A DNA stretch of 64,000 bases from Streptomyces ochraceiscleroticus (GTDB lineage Bacteria; Actinomycetota; Actinomycetes; Streptomycetales; Streptomycetaceae). The DNA is taken from assembly GCF_000720485.1 (NCBI RefSeq), contig NZ_JOAX01000004.1, positions 186,001-250,000 of the forward strand, given 5' to 3'. The notes under the pieces were generated by a model, which was not told the origin of the DNA, searched no databases, and saw only the letters and a program-made list of their open reading frames with translations. Both the position numbers and the translations under genes were made by a program. This document shows, piece after piece, positions 42,720 through 52,100 of the stretch (the stretch's first letter is position 1; each line of letters starts with the position of its first letter).

Positions 42720-44216
42720 TCAGATACCGGACTTCAGTCCGTCGTGAGTCGTCAGTTCGTCCCGAAGGGCAGGCTTGCTGATCTTTCCGATGGCGTTCTT
42801 GGGAAGGCTGTCGAGGACATGCACGGCGGCAGGGATCTTGTAGCGGGTCAGCCGCAGGCGCAGATGGTCGAGGATCCGTGTCTCGCTCAGCTCGGCACCT
42901 CGTGCGGGGACTACGCACAGGACCGGCACTTCGCCGAGCTCCCGGTCCGGACGGCCTACTACAGCGGCTTCGAGCACCTCGTCCAGCTCGTGGACGGCTT
43001 CCTCGATCTCCTTGGGGTAGATGTTCTCGCCGCCACGGATGATCATGTCCTTCGCACGGTCCACCAGGACGAGATAGCCATCCTCGTCGAGCCGCCCGAT
43101 GTCCCCGGTGTGCAACCAGCCGTCACTGATCGTCCTGCTGGTCTCGTCCGGCAGGTTGAGGTATCCGCGCATCACATTGGGGCCCTTTACCAGTACTTCG
43201 CCGCGCTCACCGGATGCGGCGTCGGTGCCATCGGCGGCCAGGATCCGGAGGTGCTGGCCCGGCAGCGGGAGGCCGACGGTTCCCGGCTTCCGCTTGCCGT
43301 CCAGCGGATTGGCCGTGGTGGCACAGGTGCCCTCTGAGAGCCCGTACCCCTCGATGACGGGGACGCCGAAGCGGCCCTCGAACCGCTTGAGCAGTTCGGC
43401 GCTCGCCGGCGCCGCACCGCAGATCACGAAGCGCAAGGACGAGGTGTCGGTGGGAATGTCCGCGGCCAGATCGGCGAGCCTCGCGTAGATCGTCGGCACG
43501 GCGGAGAAGTAGGTGGGGCGGATCGTGGCCAGCCGGTCGAAGAAGGTCGTGGCGTCGAAGCGGCCGCCGACCGTCGTGCGGCCGCCCGCGAGCAGCGGTG
43601 ACAGTGTGCCGACCACGATGCCGTTGACGTGGAAGAGCGGCAGGACGAGCAGGCTGTGGGAATCGGCGTCCATCTGGAACCAGTCGATGGTCATCGAGCA
43701 CATCGCGGCCACGTTCGCGTGATCGAGCATGACGCCCTTGGGACGACCGGTGGTGCCGCTCGTGTAGATCAGCAGCGCGAGGTCGTCACCCGACGAAGGG
43801 ACCGCGGGCGGGGGCGCTGTTGTCCGTGTGGACAAGGACAGGTCGGTCCACGCAACGTCGGACGGGACCTTCTGCGCATCCTCGATGGTCGTCACGACGA
43901 TCTCCGCTCCGGAATCCCGCAGTTGGTGCTCCACCTCCCGCTCGGTGGCCTGCGGGTTCAGCGGGGTGACGACGGCGCCCAGATGCCATGAGGCGAAAAG
44001 GGCGACAATGAACCGCACGCTGTTCGGCAGCATGACGGCCACCGCGTCACCGGGGGCGACTTGGCGAGAGGCCAGCGCGGAAGCCGCCCGCTCGACCGCC
44101 GTTTGGAATTCTGCATTCGTCAGCACCACGGAGTCATCGGCCACTGCGAGCCCGTGCGGATCATTCTCTGCCCGGAATGCAGGCAGTGCGGAAAGGTGCG
44201 TTGCGGGAAGGTGCAT
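42720..44216 (-). CDS. Class I adenylate-forming acyl-CoA ligase
   Basis: 498 aa. The AMP-binding P-loop is LLIYTSGTTGRPKGVMLDH (residues of about 148-166), with EGYGLSEGTCATTANPLDG, GWLHTGDIGRLDEDGYLVLV and RAKDMIIRGGENIYPKEIEE. The catalytic Lys is in LPKNAIGKISKPALRDEL. Such enzymes activate carboxylic acids to acyl-AMP and then acyl-CoA. AAGGAG lies 7 bp before the ATG. First gene of the leftward operon with DUF3556 and the FAD oxidoreductase; divergent from the PucR regulator. Confidence 0.95.
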   Translation of the reverse strand: MHLPATHLSALPAFRAENDPHGLAVADDSVVLTNAEFQTAVERAASALASRQVAPGDAVAVMLPNSVRFIVALFASWHLGAVVTPLNPQATEREVEHQLRDSGAEIVVTTIEDAQKVPSDVAWTDLSLSTRTTAPPPAVPSSGDDLALLIYTSGTTGRPKGVMLDHANVAAMCSMTIDWFQMDADSHSLLVLPLFHVNGIVVGTLSPLLAGGRTTVGGRFDATTFFDRLATIRPTYFSAVPTIYARLADLAADIPTDTSSLRFVICGAAPASAELLKRFEGRFGVPVIEGYGLSEGTCATTANPLDGKRKPGTVGLPLPGQHLRILAADGTDAASGERGEVLVKGPNVMRGYLNLPDETSRTISDGWLHTGDIGRLDEDGYLVLVDRAKDMIIRGGENIYPKEIEEAVHELDEVLEAAVVGRPDRELGEVPVLCVVPARGAELSETRILDHLRLRLTRYKIPAAVHVLDSLPKNAIGKISKPALRDELTTHDGLKSGI

Positions 44217-44443
44217 TTGCGGTCTCCTTGCTGGGTGGTGCGCCGCCGTCCTGTGGAATCCTGAAGGAGCTCATCGCCTGCAAGCCATGTCCCCGGGAAA
44301 TGAAGAAACCGACAGTCTTTGTCTCGCAGGGACAGGCCCTGCCTGGGTGGGGCTCGCGGCCCCAGCGCCTCGCCCGCCCAGCGGCGGACTCATGCGGAAC
44401 CAGCGTCTTGCCCGGCTCCGATCGGTCCGCCTACGGTTGTCGG

Positions 44444-45760
44444 GTGGAAACAAGACCCGGTCCAGAGGCGTGCGACACCGACTCCGTCGACCACTGCGCA
44501 GCAGAAATGGCCGCGGAGCTGAGTAGCCAGATCGCCGAGGAGACCACCAGAATCAGAGAAATTCTGGAATCCGGAATACCTGAAATACGCAGCGACGCAC
44601 GACTGCGTCAACTCCTTTGGGATAGCGTCAAGGGGAACCTGAACGCTATCCTCCACACCCTCCAATTCGATATTCACGCCGAGCGTGTGGAGGCACCTTC
44701 GGCCGCACTGGAGTACGCGCGCCGGCTCGCCCAGAACGACATTCCGGTCAATTCCCTCGTCCGTGCCTACCGGCTCGGCCAGACCGCCTTCTTCGACCAA
44801 GCACTCGTACTCATCACCCGTCGCGCCCTGGCCCCGGAGCTGAAGCTCACGGTCGCGCACCGCATCTTCACGGTGGTCTCCGGTTACATCGACTGGATCT
44901 CGCAGCAGGTCATCGGGGCCTACGAAGAGGAACGGAGCCGCTGGCAGGACAGTAGCAGCGGCATGCGCGCGGTACGCGTGCGCGAGATCCTCGCCGCAAC
45001 GGAGGATTCCCCGGCCCCGAGCGACCTCGGCCTCGGCTACGGCCTCGACCAGTACCACCTGGCCCTGATCCTCTGGTCACCCGAGCACCGGGCCGACGAC
45101 CTGGCCCTCGGTGAACTCGAACGTGCGGCGCACTCCATCGCCGAACACCTCGGAGCCGTACGGCCACCACTCTTCGTCGCCGTCGACCGGCTCTCGGCCT
45201 GGACATGGATCCCGCTCGGGGAACGCGTACAGGTGGACAGGCCCTCGATCGCCCGCAAGGTGACCGGCCGTGGCGACCGACTGTCCGTCGCCGCCGGCCG
45301 ACCGGCCTCCGGCCACCGCGGATTCCGCACCTCGCACGAGCAGGCAAAGGTCGCCCAGCACGTGGCCATGCTGCACAAGCCGCATCCCCGCCGGGTGACC
45401 TTCCACGAGGAACCAGGGCTCGCCGTGGCCGACCTCCTGGCCAAGGACCTCGACGGCACCCGTGCCTGGGTCCTCGAGACGCTCGGCCCGCTCGCCGCCG
45501 ACAGCGAGTCGGCCGCCCGCAGCCGCGAGACCCTGCGCGCATATCTGAACTGCGGCTCCAGCCACAAGGCAGCGGCGGCAAGCCTCAACCTGCACTACAA
45601 CACGGTCAAGTACCGCGTTCGCAAGGCAGAGCAGGAACTGGGTGCCGCCGTCGCCGACAACCGGCTGGCCATCGAACTCGCCGTACTGGCCTGCCACTGG
45701 CTGGGCCGTGCCGTCCTCAGCCCCGGGGCCACGTTCCCCGAAGAACGAGCCCTGCCGTGA
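44444..45760 (+). CDS. PucR-family transcriptional regulator
   Basis: 438 aa from GTG 44444. An N-terminal helical sensor (IREILESGIPEIRSDARLRQ, NDIPVNSLVRAYRLGQTAFF) is of the RsbT-co-antagonist-like type. The C-terminal PucR HTH_30 is LRAYLNCGSSHKAAAASLNL then HYNTVKYRVRKAEQELG. The frame extends upstream to 44177, but that part reads as leader. It lies divergent from the acyl-CoA ligase with 227 bp between, so it is the probable activator of the ligase operon. Confidence 0.92.
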   Translation: METRPGPEACDTDSVDHCAAEMAAELSSQIAEETTRIREILESGIPEIRSDARLRQLLWDSVKGNLNAILHTLQFDIHAERVEAPSAALEYARRLAQNDIPVNSLVRAYRLGQTAFFDQALVLITRRALAPELKLTVAHRIFTVVSGYIDWISQQVIGAYEEERSRWQDSSSGMRAVRVREILAATEDSPAPSDLGLGYGLDQYHLALILWSPEHRADDLALGELERAAHSIAEHLGAVRPPLFVAVDRLSAWTWIPLGERVQVDRPSIARKVTGRGDRLSVAAGRPASGHRGFRTSHEQAKVAQHVAMLHKPHPRRVTFHEEPGLAVADLLAKDLDGTRAWVLETLGPLAADSESAARSRETLRAYLNCGSSHKAAAASLNLHYNTVKYRVRKAEQELGAAVADNRLAIELAVLACHWLGRAVLSPGATFPEERALP

Positions 45761-45823
45761 ACGTTCCCGGTCAGAGCACTAGGCGGTGCCGCCCGTCCTC
45801 GGCCAGGGCGACCATCAGGCGCG

Positions 45824-46360
45824 TCAGGTTTTCTGTGGGCACTGTGCGGGCCGGCCGACGCCGGTCAGCGCGCGCGTGTCCAGGTGGGACAGGCTCTGGG
45901 GCAGATGTTCCTCATGAGCTGCCAGGGCCCGTGCGGTCAGAGGAGCGCGCCGCGTGCAGTGTGAACTCCATCGAGACCCGGAACCAGCGCTGCTCCTCCG
46001 GGTACTGCCTGATGCGGTCCAGGAACTGCGCCACGGGCCCTGCTCAGGGTCCAGGCCGACCGCCGCGTCCTCCAGCCGAGCGAGCAGGCGGCCGGTGCGG
46101 GCGTCGTACAGGGCCGGGAACAGCTCCTCCTTGTCGCGGTAATGGGAATAGAGGGCGTCACGGGTCAGCCCTGCCCGCTCGACGATGCCGCTGATCGAGG
46201 TGGTGTGGAAGCCCTTCTCGGTGAACAGGGCCAACGCGCTCTCCAGCAGACCGGCGACGGTGCGAGGGCGGCACTTCGTGGGCGACTTGGGCAGGGTGGA
46301 AGCTCTCGTACGGAAGCTGGGGCGGCGGCCAGCCCCGCATCCAGTGTCCATGGCGCGCAA
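45824..46360 (-). pseudogene. TetR-family regulator broken by frameshifts
   Basis: The N-terminal HTH is intact: TVAGLLESALALFTEKGFHT, TSISGIVERAGLTRDALYSH and YRDKEELFPALYDARTGRLL. After LDPEQGP the true continuation (VAQFLDRIRQYPEEQRWFRV, SMEFTLHAARSS) is in another frame. The original frame resumes at LTARALAAHEEHLPQSLSHL. A pair of compensating indels around 45950-46050 scrambles the ligand domain. It is either a decayed gene or a sequencing problem in a GC-rich patch. Confidence 0.75.
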
Positions 46361-46830
46361 TCCGCTCAGTCAGCGGTGCCGGTGCCGTAGTCAGGGCAAC
46401 ACGCCTGCTCGGACATTGCCTGGGGGCGGACGGCATCCTCCGCCTGGCACCGCAGGCCACGGAGAGCGTCCTGACTTGATGGGGAAACCGGCTCAAGGCA
46501 GAGGGCCGCCCTCCCACCCTCCTTGGGGAGTTCCTGGTCGTGGCCGGCGGTCCACCTCGACCCACAAGAAGCGTGCAGCTTACTCGCGGACCACCCGCCG
46601 ACCACCAAGCCAGCTCATAAGCATCGTTGCGCACCTACCCTGACCTGCGTTAATGTCCCAGCTCACCGATACCACCGTCCTCCGAATCACACAGGTCGCT
46701 GATTCGTGCTGTACAGGTATATCGCTCGATGCATTGACTCACGGCCGATACTCCATTGCTGACAAGTGCTACTGACTCAGGGCTAACCTCGAAGGTCCGG
46801 AGGAGTAGGTCCTCACGCTGCCTTTCGGAC
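46361..46830. other. Intergenic, no gene recognised
   Basis: A relatively AT-richer stretch (46640-46800, with a TGTACAGGTATATCGCTCG segment) between the broken TetR gene and the leftward peptide operon. Small open frames show no recognisable domain or good ribosome site. Low GC for this genome hints at imported or degraded DNA. Confidence 0.4.
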
Positions 46831-47070
46831 TTACGCGAGTGGGCGGGTGTCCTCGACGAGATGACCGTGGCAGTGGTACATCACCTCGTCGAGGTGACGC
46901 GTCACCCTGGCCAGCCGCCAGGCCGCGTCACAGGGCAAACGGCCGCGCTCTTGAGCGCGCAGACGCAGGGGCAGAGGCTGGTTACCGGGTCGAGCAGCCG
47001 ATGTGGGGCGAATATTCGCGTCGGCCCATGTCAGCCCCCGCTGCCTGGTGTCGTCTTGTTGATTACCCAT
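46831..47070 (-). CDS. Possible small protein at the end of the peptide operon
   Basis: A 79-aa frame starting MGNQQDDTRQRGLTWADANI. Its ATG overlaps the stop region of the PhyH-type gene (TATGGGTAA at 47063-47071). GAGGGCGG upstream could serve as a ribosome site. The C-terminal half has a His/Cys-containing segment (DEVMYHCHGHLVED). No family is recognised, and GC at third positions is lower than in neighbouring genes, so it may be chance. Confidence 0.3.
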   Translation of the reverse strand: MGNQQDDTRQRGLTWADANIRPTSAARPGNQPLPLRLRAQERGRLPCDAAWRLARVTRHLDEVMYHCHGHLVEDTRPLA

Positions 47071-47974
47071 ACCGCCGCCCTCGGAGCGGCAGGCTACGGC
47101 GTGTGGAGCGGAGCAGCTGACGGGCCCGGCCTGTGGTCAGCGTGGAGCGCAGGGGGGCCAGCGGGGCGAGAGGGGTGCCGAGCAGGCGGGGGTCGGCGTA
47201 GGGGGTCCAGCCTGTGGCGTGCGGATGGTAGCGGGGCGGGCCGAGGCAGATCCGCTTGGTGACCACCCAGCGGGTCTCGGGACCGGTGTTCGGGCGGGTG
47301 GCGTGCAGGTGATCACCGGCGAACAACAGCACGTCGCCCCGGCCGAGTTCGACCTCGACGGGCTCGCCGATCTGCTGGTGGGGAACGAGCCGTACGCCGT
47401 CGTGCCGCAGGGGGCTGCGATAGGCGTCCGGCCAGAGGAGCAGGCCGTTGTCGTGCCGCACGCGGCTGACGGCCATCCAGAGGTTCACCGAGTTGAGAGC
47501 GGTGTTGAACCAGGAGTCCACGTGGGCGTCCGTGGGGATCAGGAAACCGGTGTAGTCCCGCAGCTGTCCTTCTCGTCCGTCGACGCAGCTCCGCGGCGGC
47601 ATGATCCGCACCCCGAGGTGGTCACTGACGTACAGGCGGCGGCGTTGCGGTGAGACCTTCTCGGCGAATCGGAGCAGAAGCTGATGGGCGGCCGGGCGTA
47701 CGCGGCGGTCCAGTTCGTCGCGGACCGACCGGATCTCCGCCACCTCCGCGACGGTGTGCAGCGCCTCCAGGCCGAGGCTCGTCAGCCGATGCCCCGCCTC
47801 CGGCGAGGCCACCGCCGCGACGCATTCCAGGGCCGTGTGGGCGAACGGCCGGCCTGCGGCGAGCTGGTCCAGGCCCCCGCGGACCACGACCAACTCGCCG
47901 GCCAGTACGTCGCCGAGATCCAGTTCCCGAAGGGTCGTCACGCGCAGTGTTGCGAGTGGCACGATCGTCGTCAC
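47063..47974 (-). CDS. PhyH-type Fe(II)/2-oxoglutarate dioxygenase
   Basis: 303 aa from GTG 47974, preceded by GGAG. The facial triad is visible: DAHVDSWFN gives HxD at residues of about 150-152, and GDHLHATRPNTGPETRWVVT supplies the distal His and the Arg that binds 2-oxoglutarate. SVNLWMAVSRVRHDNGLLLW lies between, as in phytanoyl-CoA-dioxygenase-like hydroxylases. The N-terminal 130 residues are helical and family-specific. As the last clear gene of the YcaO/HExxH operon it probably hydroxylates the peptide or a building block. Confidence 0.85.
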   Translation of the reverse strand: MTTIVPLATLRVTTLRELDLGDVLAGELVVVRGGLDQLAAGRPFAHTALECVAAVASPEAGHRLTSLGLEALHTVAEVAEIRSVRDELDRRVRPAAHQLLLRFAEKVSPQRRRLYVSDHLGVRIMPPRSCVDGREGQLRDYTGFLIPTDAHVDSWFNTALNSVNLWMAVSRVRHDNGLLLWPDAYRSPLRHDGVRLVPHQQIGEPVEVELGRGDVLLFAGDHLHATRPNTGPETRWVVTKRICLGPPRYHPHATGWTPYADPRLLGTPLAPLAPLRSTLTTGRARQLLRSTRRSLPLRGRRYG

Positions 47975-48045
47975 CTCTACTCCGGCGGGCGGCTCCTGAG
48001 CCGGACAGACCGACGGCCAGGAGCCGGACAGGCCATGGCTCGGGC

Positions 48046-48891
48046 TCAGGCGGGCGGTTTGGACGCGCGCAGGGAGAAGGACAGGGGCATGGCCGGCAAG
48101 CCTTCCGGCAGTCTCCACCAGCCATCCGCGTCCTGCTCCATGAACGGCAGCAGCCGCCAGGCCACGAACGGCCACTCGTGCAGGAACTCGATGCGCATTC
48201 CAGCGGCCGCAAGAGCGCTGACGACGTCACCGAGGCTGTGGCCCCAGGCGTACTCCACGCCAGGTACCTGCTGATCCGGGACGGCGATGGGGCTCCGGTA
48301 CTCGAAGGACAGCGGCTCCGCCTCGCCGAAGTACGAATAGCGCAGCCTCAGCCGGGGCTCCTGGCCACGATTGTCGAGCATCCAGGCCGCGGGGTGGGAC
48401 TCGAAAACGTAGACGAAGCCGCCCGGTGCGGTGAAGTGGGCGACGACCTCTGCCCAGCGCGTCAGATCGGGCAGCCAGCCGAGAACCCCGTGCGAGGTGT
48501 AAACGATGTCGTACGTCCCGTCGAGATGGGCGGGCAGGTCGAGGACATCCGCCTCGACGAAGACGGCGGTGGGGTCGATGTCCGCGGCCAGGGAGCGGGC
48601 CGTGGCCACGCCTTCCGAGGAGAAGTCGACGCCGGTGACACGGGCGCCGAGCCGCGCCCAGGAGAGCGTGTCCACGCCGACGTGGCACTGCAGGTGGAGC
48701 AGCGAACGGCCCCGGACCGGACCGACCTCGGCGCACTCCAGTGCCCGCATCCGGGATCCGCCGGAGCGGAAGCCGTCCAGATCGTACTGGGCGGACGCGG
48801 CTTTCAGCGGGGTCCAGCATTCCCACAGCTCACGATTGCCGAGGACGTACGCCTGCGGGTCGCGGGGCCCGCCCGCGTTCGCCGCCGTCAT
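48046..48891 (-). CDS. Class I SAM-dependent methyltransferase (second of the pair)
   Basis: 281 aa from ATG 48891. SAM-binding motif I is LLHLQCHVGVDTLSWARLGA (the usual GxGxG is replaced by HLQCHVG, as in a known Methyltransf_11/25 subgroup), motif II RVTGVDFSSEGVATARSLA, and the post-motif region DIVYTSHGVLGWLPDLTRWA. The C-terminus, PFMEQDADGWWRLPEGLPAM, is typical of this subgroup. Its start overlaps the stop of the upstream methyltransferase (ATGA). It is likely a peptide- or small-molecule-methylating tailoring enzyme. Confidence 0.88.
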   Translation of the reverse strand: MTAANAGGPRDPQAYVLGNRELWECWTPLKAASAQYDLDGFRSGGSRMRALECAEVGPVRGRSLLHLQCHVGVDTLSWARLGARVTGVDFSSEGVATARSLAADIDPTAVFVEADVLDLPAHLDGTYDIVYTSHGVLGWLPDLTRWAEVVAHFTAPGGFVYVFESHPAAWMLDNRGQEPRLRLRYSYFGEAEPLSFEYRSPIAVPDQQVPGVEYAWGHSLGDVVSALAAAGMRIEFLHEWPFVAWRLLPFMEQDADGWWRLPEGLPAMPLSFSLRASKPPA

Positions 48892-49637
48892 GCGGAAGCG
48901 GGCAGTTCGTAGACGCTGACGTGGTAGCTGCTGCGGTCGCTGAAGGGGGCACCGGACCAGCCCCCGAAGCGCTCGCGCAGCCGTAGGCCGGCCGATGCGG
49001 CCATCAGGTCGAGCTCGCCGGGCGACGCGTAGCGGAAGGTGACCTTGATGTGCTGGAAGAGGCCGTGGTCGAGGACGAGGTAGTCGGACACGTAGCGCTG
49101 GGTGGCAGGGTGGATCCGGCGGGTCCGGAGGACCGGTGCGCCACTGGCGGACTCGACTGGCTGTGCACCGGTGAGGCAGTCGGTGGCCAGGGCCTCGGGC
49201 ACGTGGGCGTCGAGGACGAACAGGCCGCCGGGAAGCAGCCGTTGTCCGGCGCGTGCGAAGCATCGGAGCTGAGCTTCTTGGGTGGGGAGTTCGGAGAACG
49301 TCCCGTTGGCGACGTAAATGACGGCGAAGTTGCCGTCGTGGTCGACCTCCGCGAAGTCTCCGGTGCTGACGTTGATGCGCTCGCCCCCGGTCTTGGCGCG
49401 GAGACGGTCGAGCATGGTCTTGGCGGCGTCGATGCCGTGGACCTCGTACCCGCGTGCGGCCAGCGGGAGGGCGACACGTCCGGTTCCGATGCCCAGTTCG
49501 AGCAAGGGGCCGTCCGGGGCGTCGGCGGCGAGCTTCGCCAGCAGGGTGACCGTGGCGTCGGTGGTCTGGGGCGGCGGAGTGAACCAGTCGTCGTAACGCT
49601 CGGCGAAGTCGGTCGCGTAACCGGGGGCCGGGGACAT
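48888..49637 (-). CDS. Class I SAM-dependent methyltransferase (first of the pair)
   Basis: 249 aa from ATG 49637 (GAGGAG site). Motif I is LLELGIGTGRVALPLAARGY (residues of about 45-64), then VHGIDAAKTMLDRLRAKTG and FAVIYVANGTFSELPTQEAQ. The start MSPAPGYATDFAERYDDWF is typical of Methyltransf_25-type enzymes near natural-product genes. It differs from the adjacent methyltransferase, so the two likely act at different positions. Position in the operon after YcaO supports a tailoring role. Confidence 0.9.
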   Translation of the reverse strand: MSPAPGYATDFAERYDDWFTPPPQTTDATVTLLAKLAADAPDGPLLELGIGTGRVALPLAARGYEVHGIDAAKTMLDRLRAKTGGERINVSTGDFAEVDHDGNFAVIYVANGTFSELPTQEAQLRCFARAGQRLLPGGLFVLDAHVPEALATDCLTGAQPVESASGAPVLRTRRIHPATQRYVSDYLVLDHGLFQHIKVTFRYASPGELDLMAASAGLRLRERFGGWSGAPFSDRSSYHVSVYELPASA

Positions 49638-49682
49638 CGTGCTCCTCTGCGGGCGGCCTGGACGGGAGTGGGAGTGGGTTGG

Positions 49683-50909
49683 TCAGCCGAAGGGGTGGGG
49701 CGGGGTGCCCGGGCGGGAGGTGGAGGGCAGGGGCAGGGCGCCAGGGGCGACCACACGGAGGACTGTCGTCCCCTCGTCGTGCAGGGCGAGCGGCGTCGTG
49801 TCGACGGCGATGACGTCCTGACCGGTGTGCTCGGCCAGCACGCGTACCGGATCGGCGGGCCCGGCCGCCACGCCGGCGTTCCCCGATGCCGCGTCCGCCC
49901 CTCCGTGGGCCGTCTCCTCTGACCCGGGCGGCGCCGCCCCGCGGCCGCGTGGGGAGCCGCATGTCCAGTGAGCGAGTGCGTCCTGCTTTCCCTGGTACGT
50001 CCACAGGGCGTGCTCGACGGCGGACACCGGCGTCCCCGTCGCCGCCAGCCGCTCACAGGCCCGGTGGGCAGCCGGGGTGTGCATGCTCCAGCGCACCATC
50101 AGTGCCTCATGGGCGGCCCGCGCGAGCAGTTCGTGGCGGCGGCCGGGCGGGCCGCACCGGGCACCGAAGGTCTGCTGTCGTCGGCCGGGTGTGTGCAGAC
50201 AAACGGCAACGGCATCGGCTCCGGGAACGGAGACGGTCAGGGCGGTGGCGGCCAGGCCGAACTCCTCGCACACGCGCCGGACGACGGGCGGGAGCTCGTC
50301 GTGTACGGCGCGTACGGCGGGGGGAAGCTTCGCCGGGCTCTGCCAGCTGCGGCGCAGCAGGTCACGCTCCAGTGTCTCCCAGGCCGCGTGCCCGATGGCG
50401 GCGCTCCGCTCCGGATGGGCGGCCAGGCCGGTGGAACCGGTACGCAAGGCGGCGGCGCAGCCCGTGGGCGTGCGGTGCTGGAGAAAGACCAGGCCCGCGG
50501 GGACCAGGACCTCGGTGTCGTGCAGGAGGGACCGGCCGCTCACCCAGAGCTGGCGCGCCCGCCTGCCGTCCGGCCCGGTCCACGGCGACGGGTCGAGCGC
50601 GGGTGCCCCGCGCCGCAGCAGTTCGGTGTGGTCGGCGACGAGTGCGGCGCGGGACTCCGCGGCCCGGCCCGCGAGGACGTTGCCCAAGCGTTCCAGGAGT
50701 TCGCCACGGGAGCGCAGCGCGACGTCGTCCGCGTCGGTGCCGGCGGAACTGCCGATGAGTACGTGGTCCCCGCCCGCGCTGGCGGATGCGCCGAACATCG
50801 GGCTGCGGGCGGCGACGCGGCCGAACAGCAGTTGTGCCGCGAAGGGGTAGGGCGCGAAAACCTGGGGCGACCAGATGGCCGGCGTGGCGGGCACGGTGGG
50901 CGCAGACAT
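49683..50909 (-). CDS. YcaO-family protein (candidate peptide cyclodehydratase or amidine synthase)
   Basis: 408 aa from ATG 50909 (GGGAG site). The YcaO ATP-binding elements are recognisable but diverged: SRGELLERLGNVLAGRAAES corresponds to the SxxExxER helix, RHELLARAAHEALMVRWSMH to the ExxQ helix, and LRVVAPGALPLPSTSRPGTP ends in the Pro-rich PPHPFG tail. YcaO enzymes activate a backbone amide with ATP to form azolines, thioamides or macroamidines. No separate E1/ocin-ThiF partner is seen. It stands 90 bp after the HExxH gene and two genes after the small peptide gene. Confidence 0.8.
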   Translation of the reverse strand: MSAPTVPATPAIWSPQVFAPYPFAAQLLFGRVAARSPMFGASASAGGDHVLIGSSAGTDADDVALRSRGELLERLGNVLAGRAAESRAALVADHTELLRRGAPALDPSPWTGPDGRRARQLWVSGRSLLHDTEVLVPAGLVFLQHRTPTGCAAALRTGSTGLAAHPERSAAIGHAAWETLERDLLRRSWQSPAKLPPAVRAVHDELPPVVRRVCEEFGLAATALTVSVPGADAVAVCLHTPGRRQQTFGARCGPPGRRHELLARAAHEALMVRWSMHTPAAHRACERLAATGTPVSAVEHALWTYQGKQDALAHWTCGSPRGRGAAPPGSEETAHGGADAASGNAGVAAGPADPVRVLAEHTGQDVIAVDTTPLALHDEGTTVLRVVAPGALPLPSTSRPGTPPHPFG

Positions 50910-50999
50910 GCAGGGCTCCCGGGACGAGGGGCCGGGCGGCGGCGCCGCGTTTCCGGCCCTGGAGGGCGGGGTACGTCGGTGGGGTCTCGGGGCCGCCGG

Positions 51000-51956
51000 T
51001 CAGGCGGCGATCAGCCGCAGCAGGTCGTCGCACTCCCCCAGCACGGCTCTCCCGTGCCCGGTGAGCAGTGCGGGGCGTTCGTACAGCACGGCGATCGCCT
51101 GCCGGGCTCCGGTCGACAGTCGGTCCCGGCGGGATGCCAGGGCAAGGGCGACCGGGGAGCCGACGGCGCGCTCGGGGATGCCCGGACTCTCCGTGGCGCT
51201 CGTCGTGCCATGCTCCAGCAGTCGTTCGTACAGGGCGGCGCACCGGGCCAGGACCACCGCCTGCTGGAACAATCCCGCGAGGGGTCGAGGGTCGGACCGC
51301 AGCGGGGTGCGTACAGGGGCGGTGTCGCCGGCCTCGGTGGTGAGGAACGGGGTGCCCAGCTGGGCGGCGTTGCAGCGGGTATGCGTTCCCTCGTGCACCA
51401 GTGCCTCAGCGCACCTGACCGGGCCGGGCAGGCCGCGCGGGCTCGGGCCCAGGCGAGCGCGGTTGATGTAGATCGCGCCGTGCGTGGCGAAGTCGGTGAA
51501 GCCGTCGATCGCACTGCCTTCGAGGAGTGCCACCTGCACCACGCAGGCACGCAGTTCGGCCAGCATCTGTGGCCAGTGGCCCGCGAGGAGTGTGCAGCTT
51601 TCGCCGAGCACCGCGCGCTCCGTGCCCCGCCAGGATGCCACCCGCGATCCGCCTGTCTTGTCCGTACCGGCCGGCAGCGCCGCCAGAGCACGGTCAGCGG
51701 AACGGATCAGGTGGGGCGCCGGCTGTGCGGGCTCCAGGCCCGCACGAGTGGCGACTGCCTCGGAGTGCCACCGCTCGGCGTCCTCGTCGAGTACCGGCCG
51801 GCGCCCGGACTGCACGGTCAAGGCGGCGGCGACCGCTGACGGATGGAGGACGGCCGGAGCACGCATCCCGTTCGAGGCCAGGACGGAGCGCACCACTTTT
51901 CCGACGGCCGCCTCGTCGCGCGCGGCCTCGCGCGCGTCGGGACCTGCCCGCAGCAC
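51000..51956 (-). CDS. HExxH-motif peptide beta-hydroxylase (2OG-dependent type)
   Basis: 318 aa from GTG 51956, with GGAGGTGA just upstream (TTG 51959 is also possible). The motif AEALVHEGTHTRCNAAQLG gives HExxH at about residues 186-190. The following PVRTPLRSDPRPLAGLFQQA and VVLARCAALYERLL match the HEXXH peptide-modification family, now described as iron- and 2-oxoglutarate-dependent peptide beta-hydroxylases of RiPP clusters. FATHGAIYINRARLG is also typical. It is the gene next to the candidate precursor, so that peptide is the expected substrate. Confidence 0.85.
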   Translation of the reverse strand: MLRAGPDAREAARDEAAVGKVVRSVLASNGMRAPAVLHPSAVAAALTVQSGRRPVLDEDAERWHSEAVATRAGLEPAQPAPHLIRSADRALAALPAGTDKTGGSRVASWRGTERAVLGESCTLLAGHWPQMLAELRACVVQVALLEGSAIDGFTDFATHGAIYINRARLGPSPRGLPGPVRCAEALVHEGTHTRCNAAQLGTPFLTTEAGDTAPVRTPLRSDPRPLAGLFQQAVVLARCAALYERLLEHGTTSATESPGIPERAVGSPVALALASRRDRLSTGARQAIAVLYERPALLTGHGRAVLGECDDLLRLIAA

Positions 51957-52100
51957 CAACTCACCTCCACCAAGTGCAGGGCCTTCCGGTTGCCCAGGAC
52001 CGGACGGGCACGGCGGGCACGGCCGGTGCGGCGGCCGTGCCCGCGCGCTGTCCTCTCACCGGCGACCGATCCGGCCCAGGCGGCCCTTCCGGGCCGTCGG

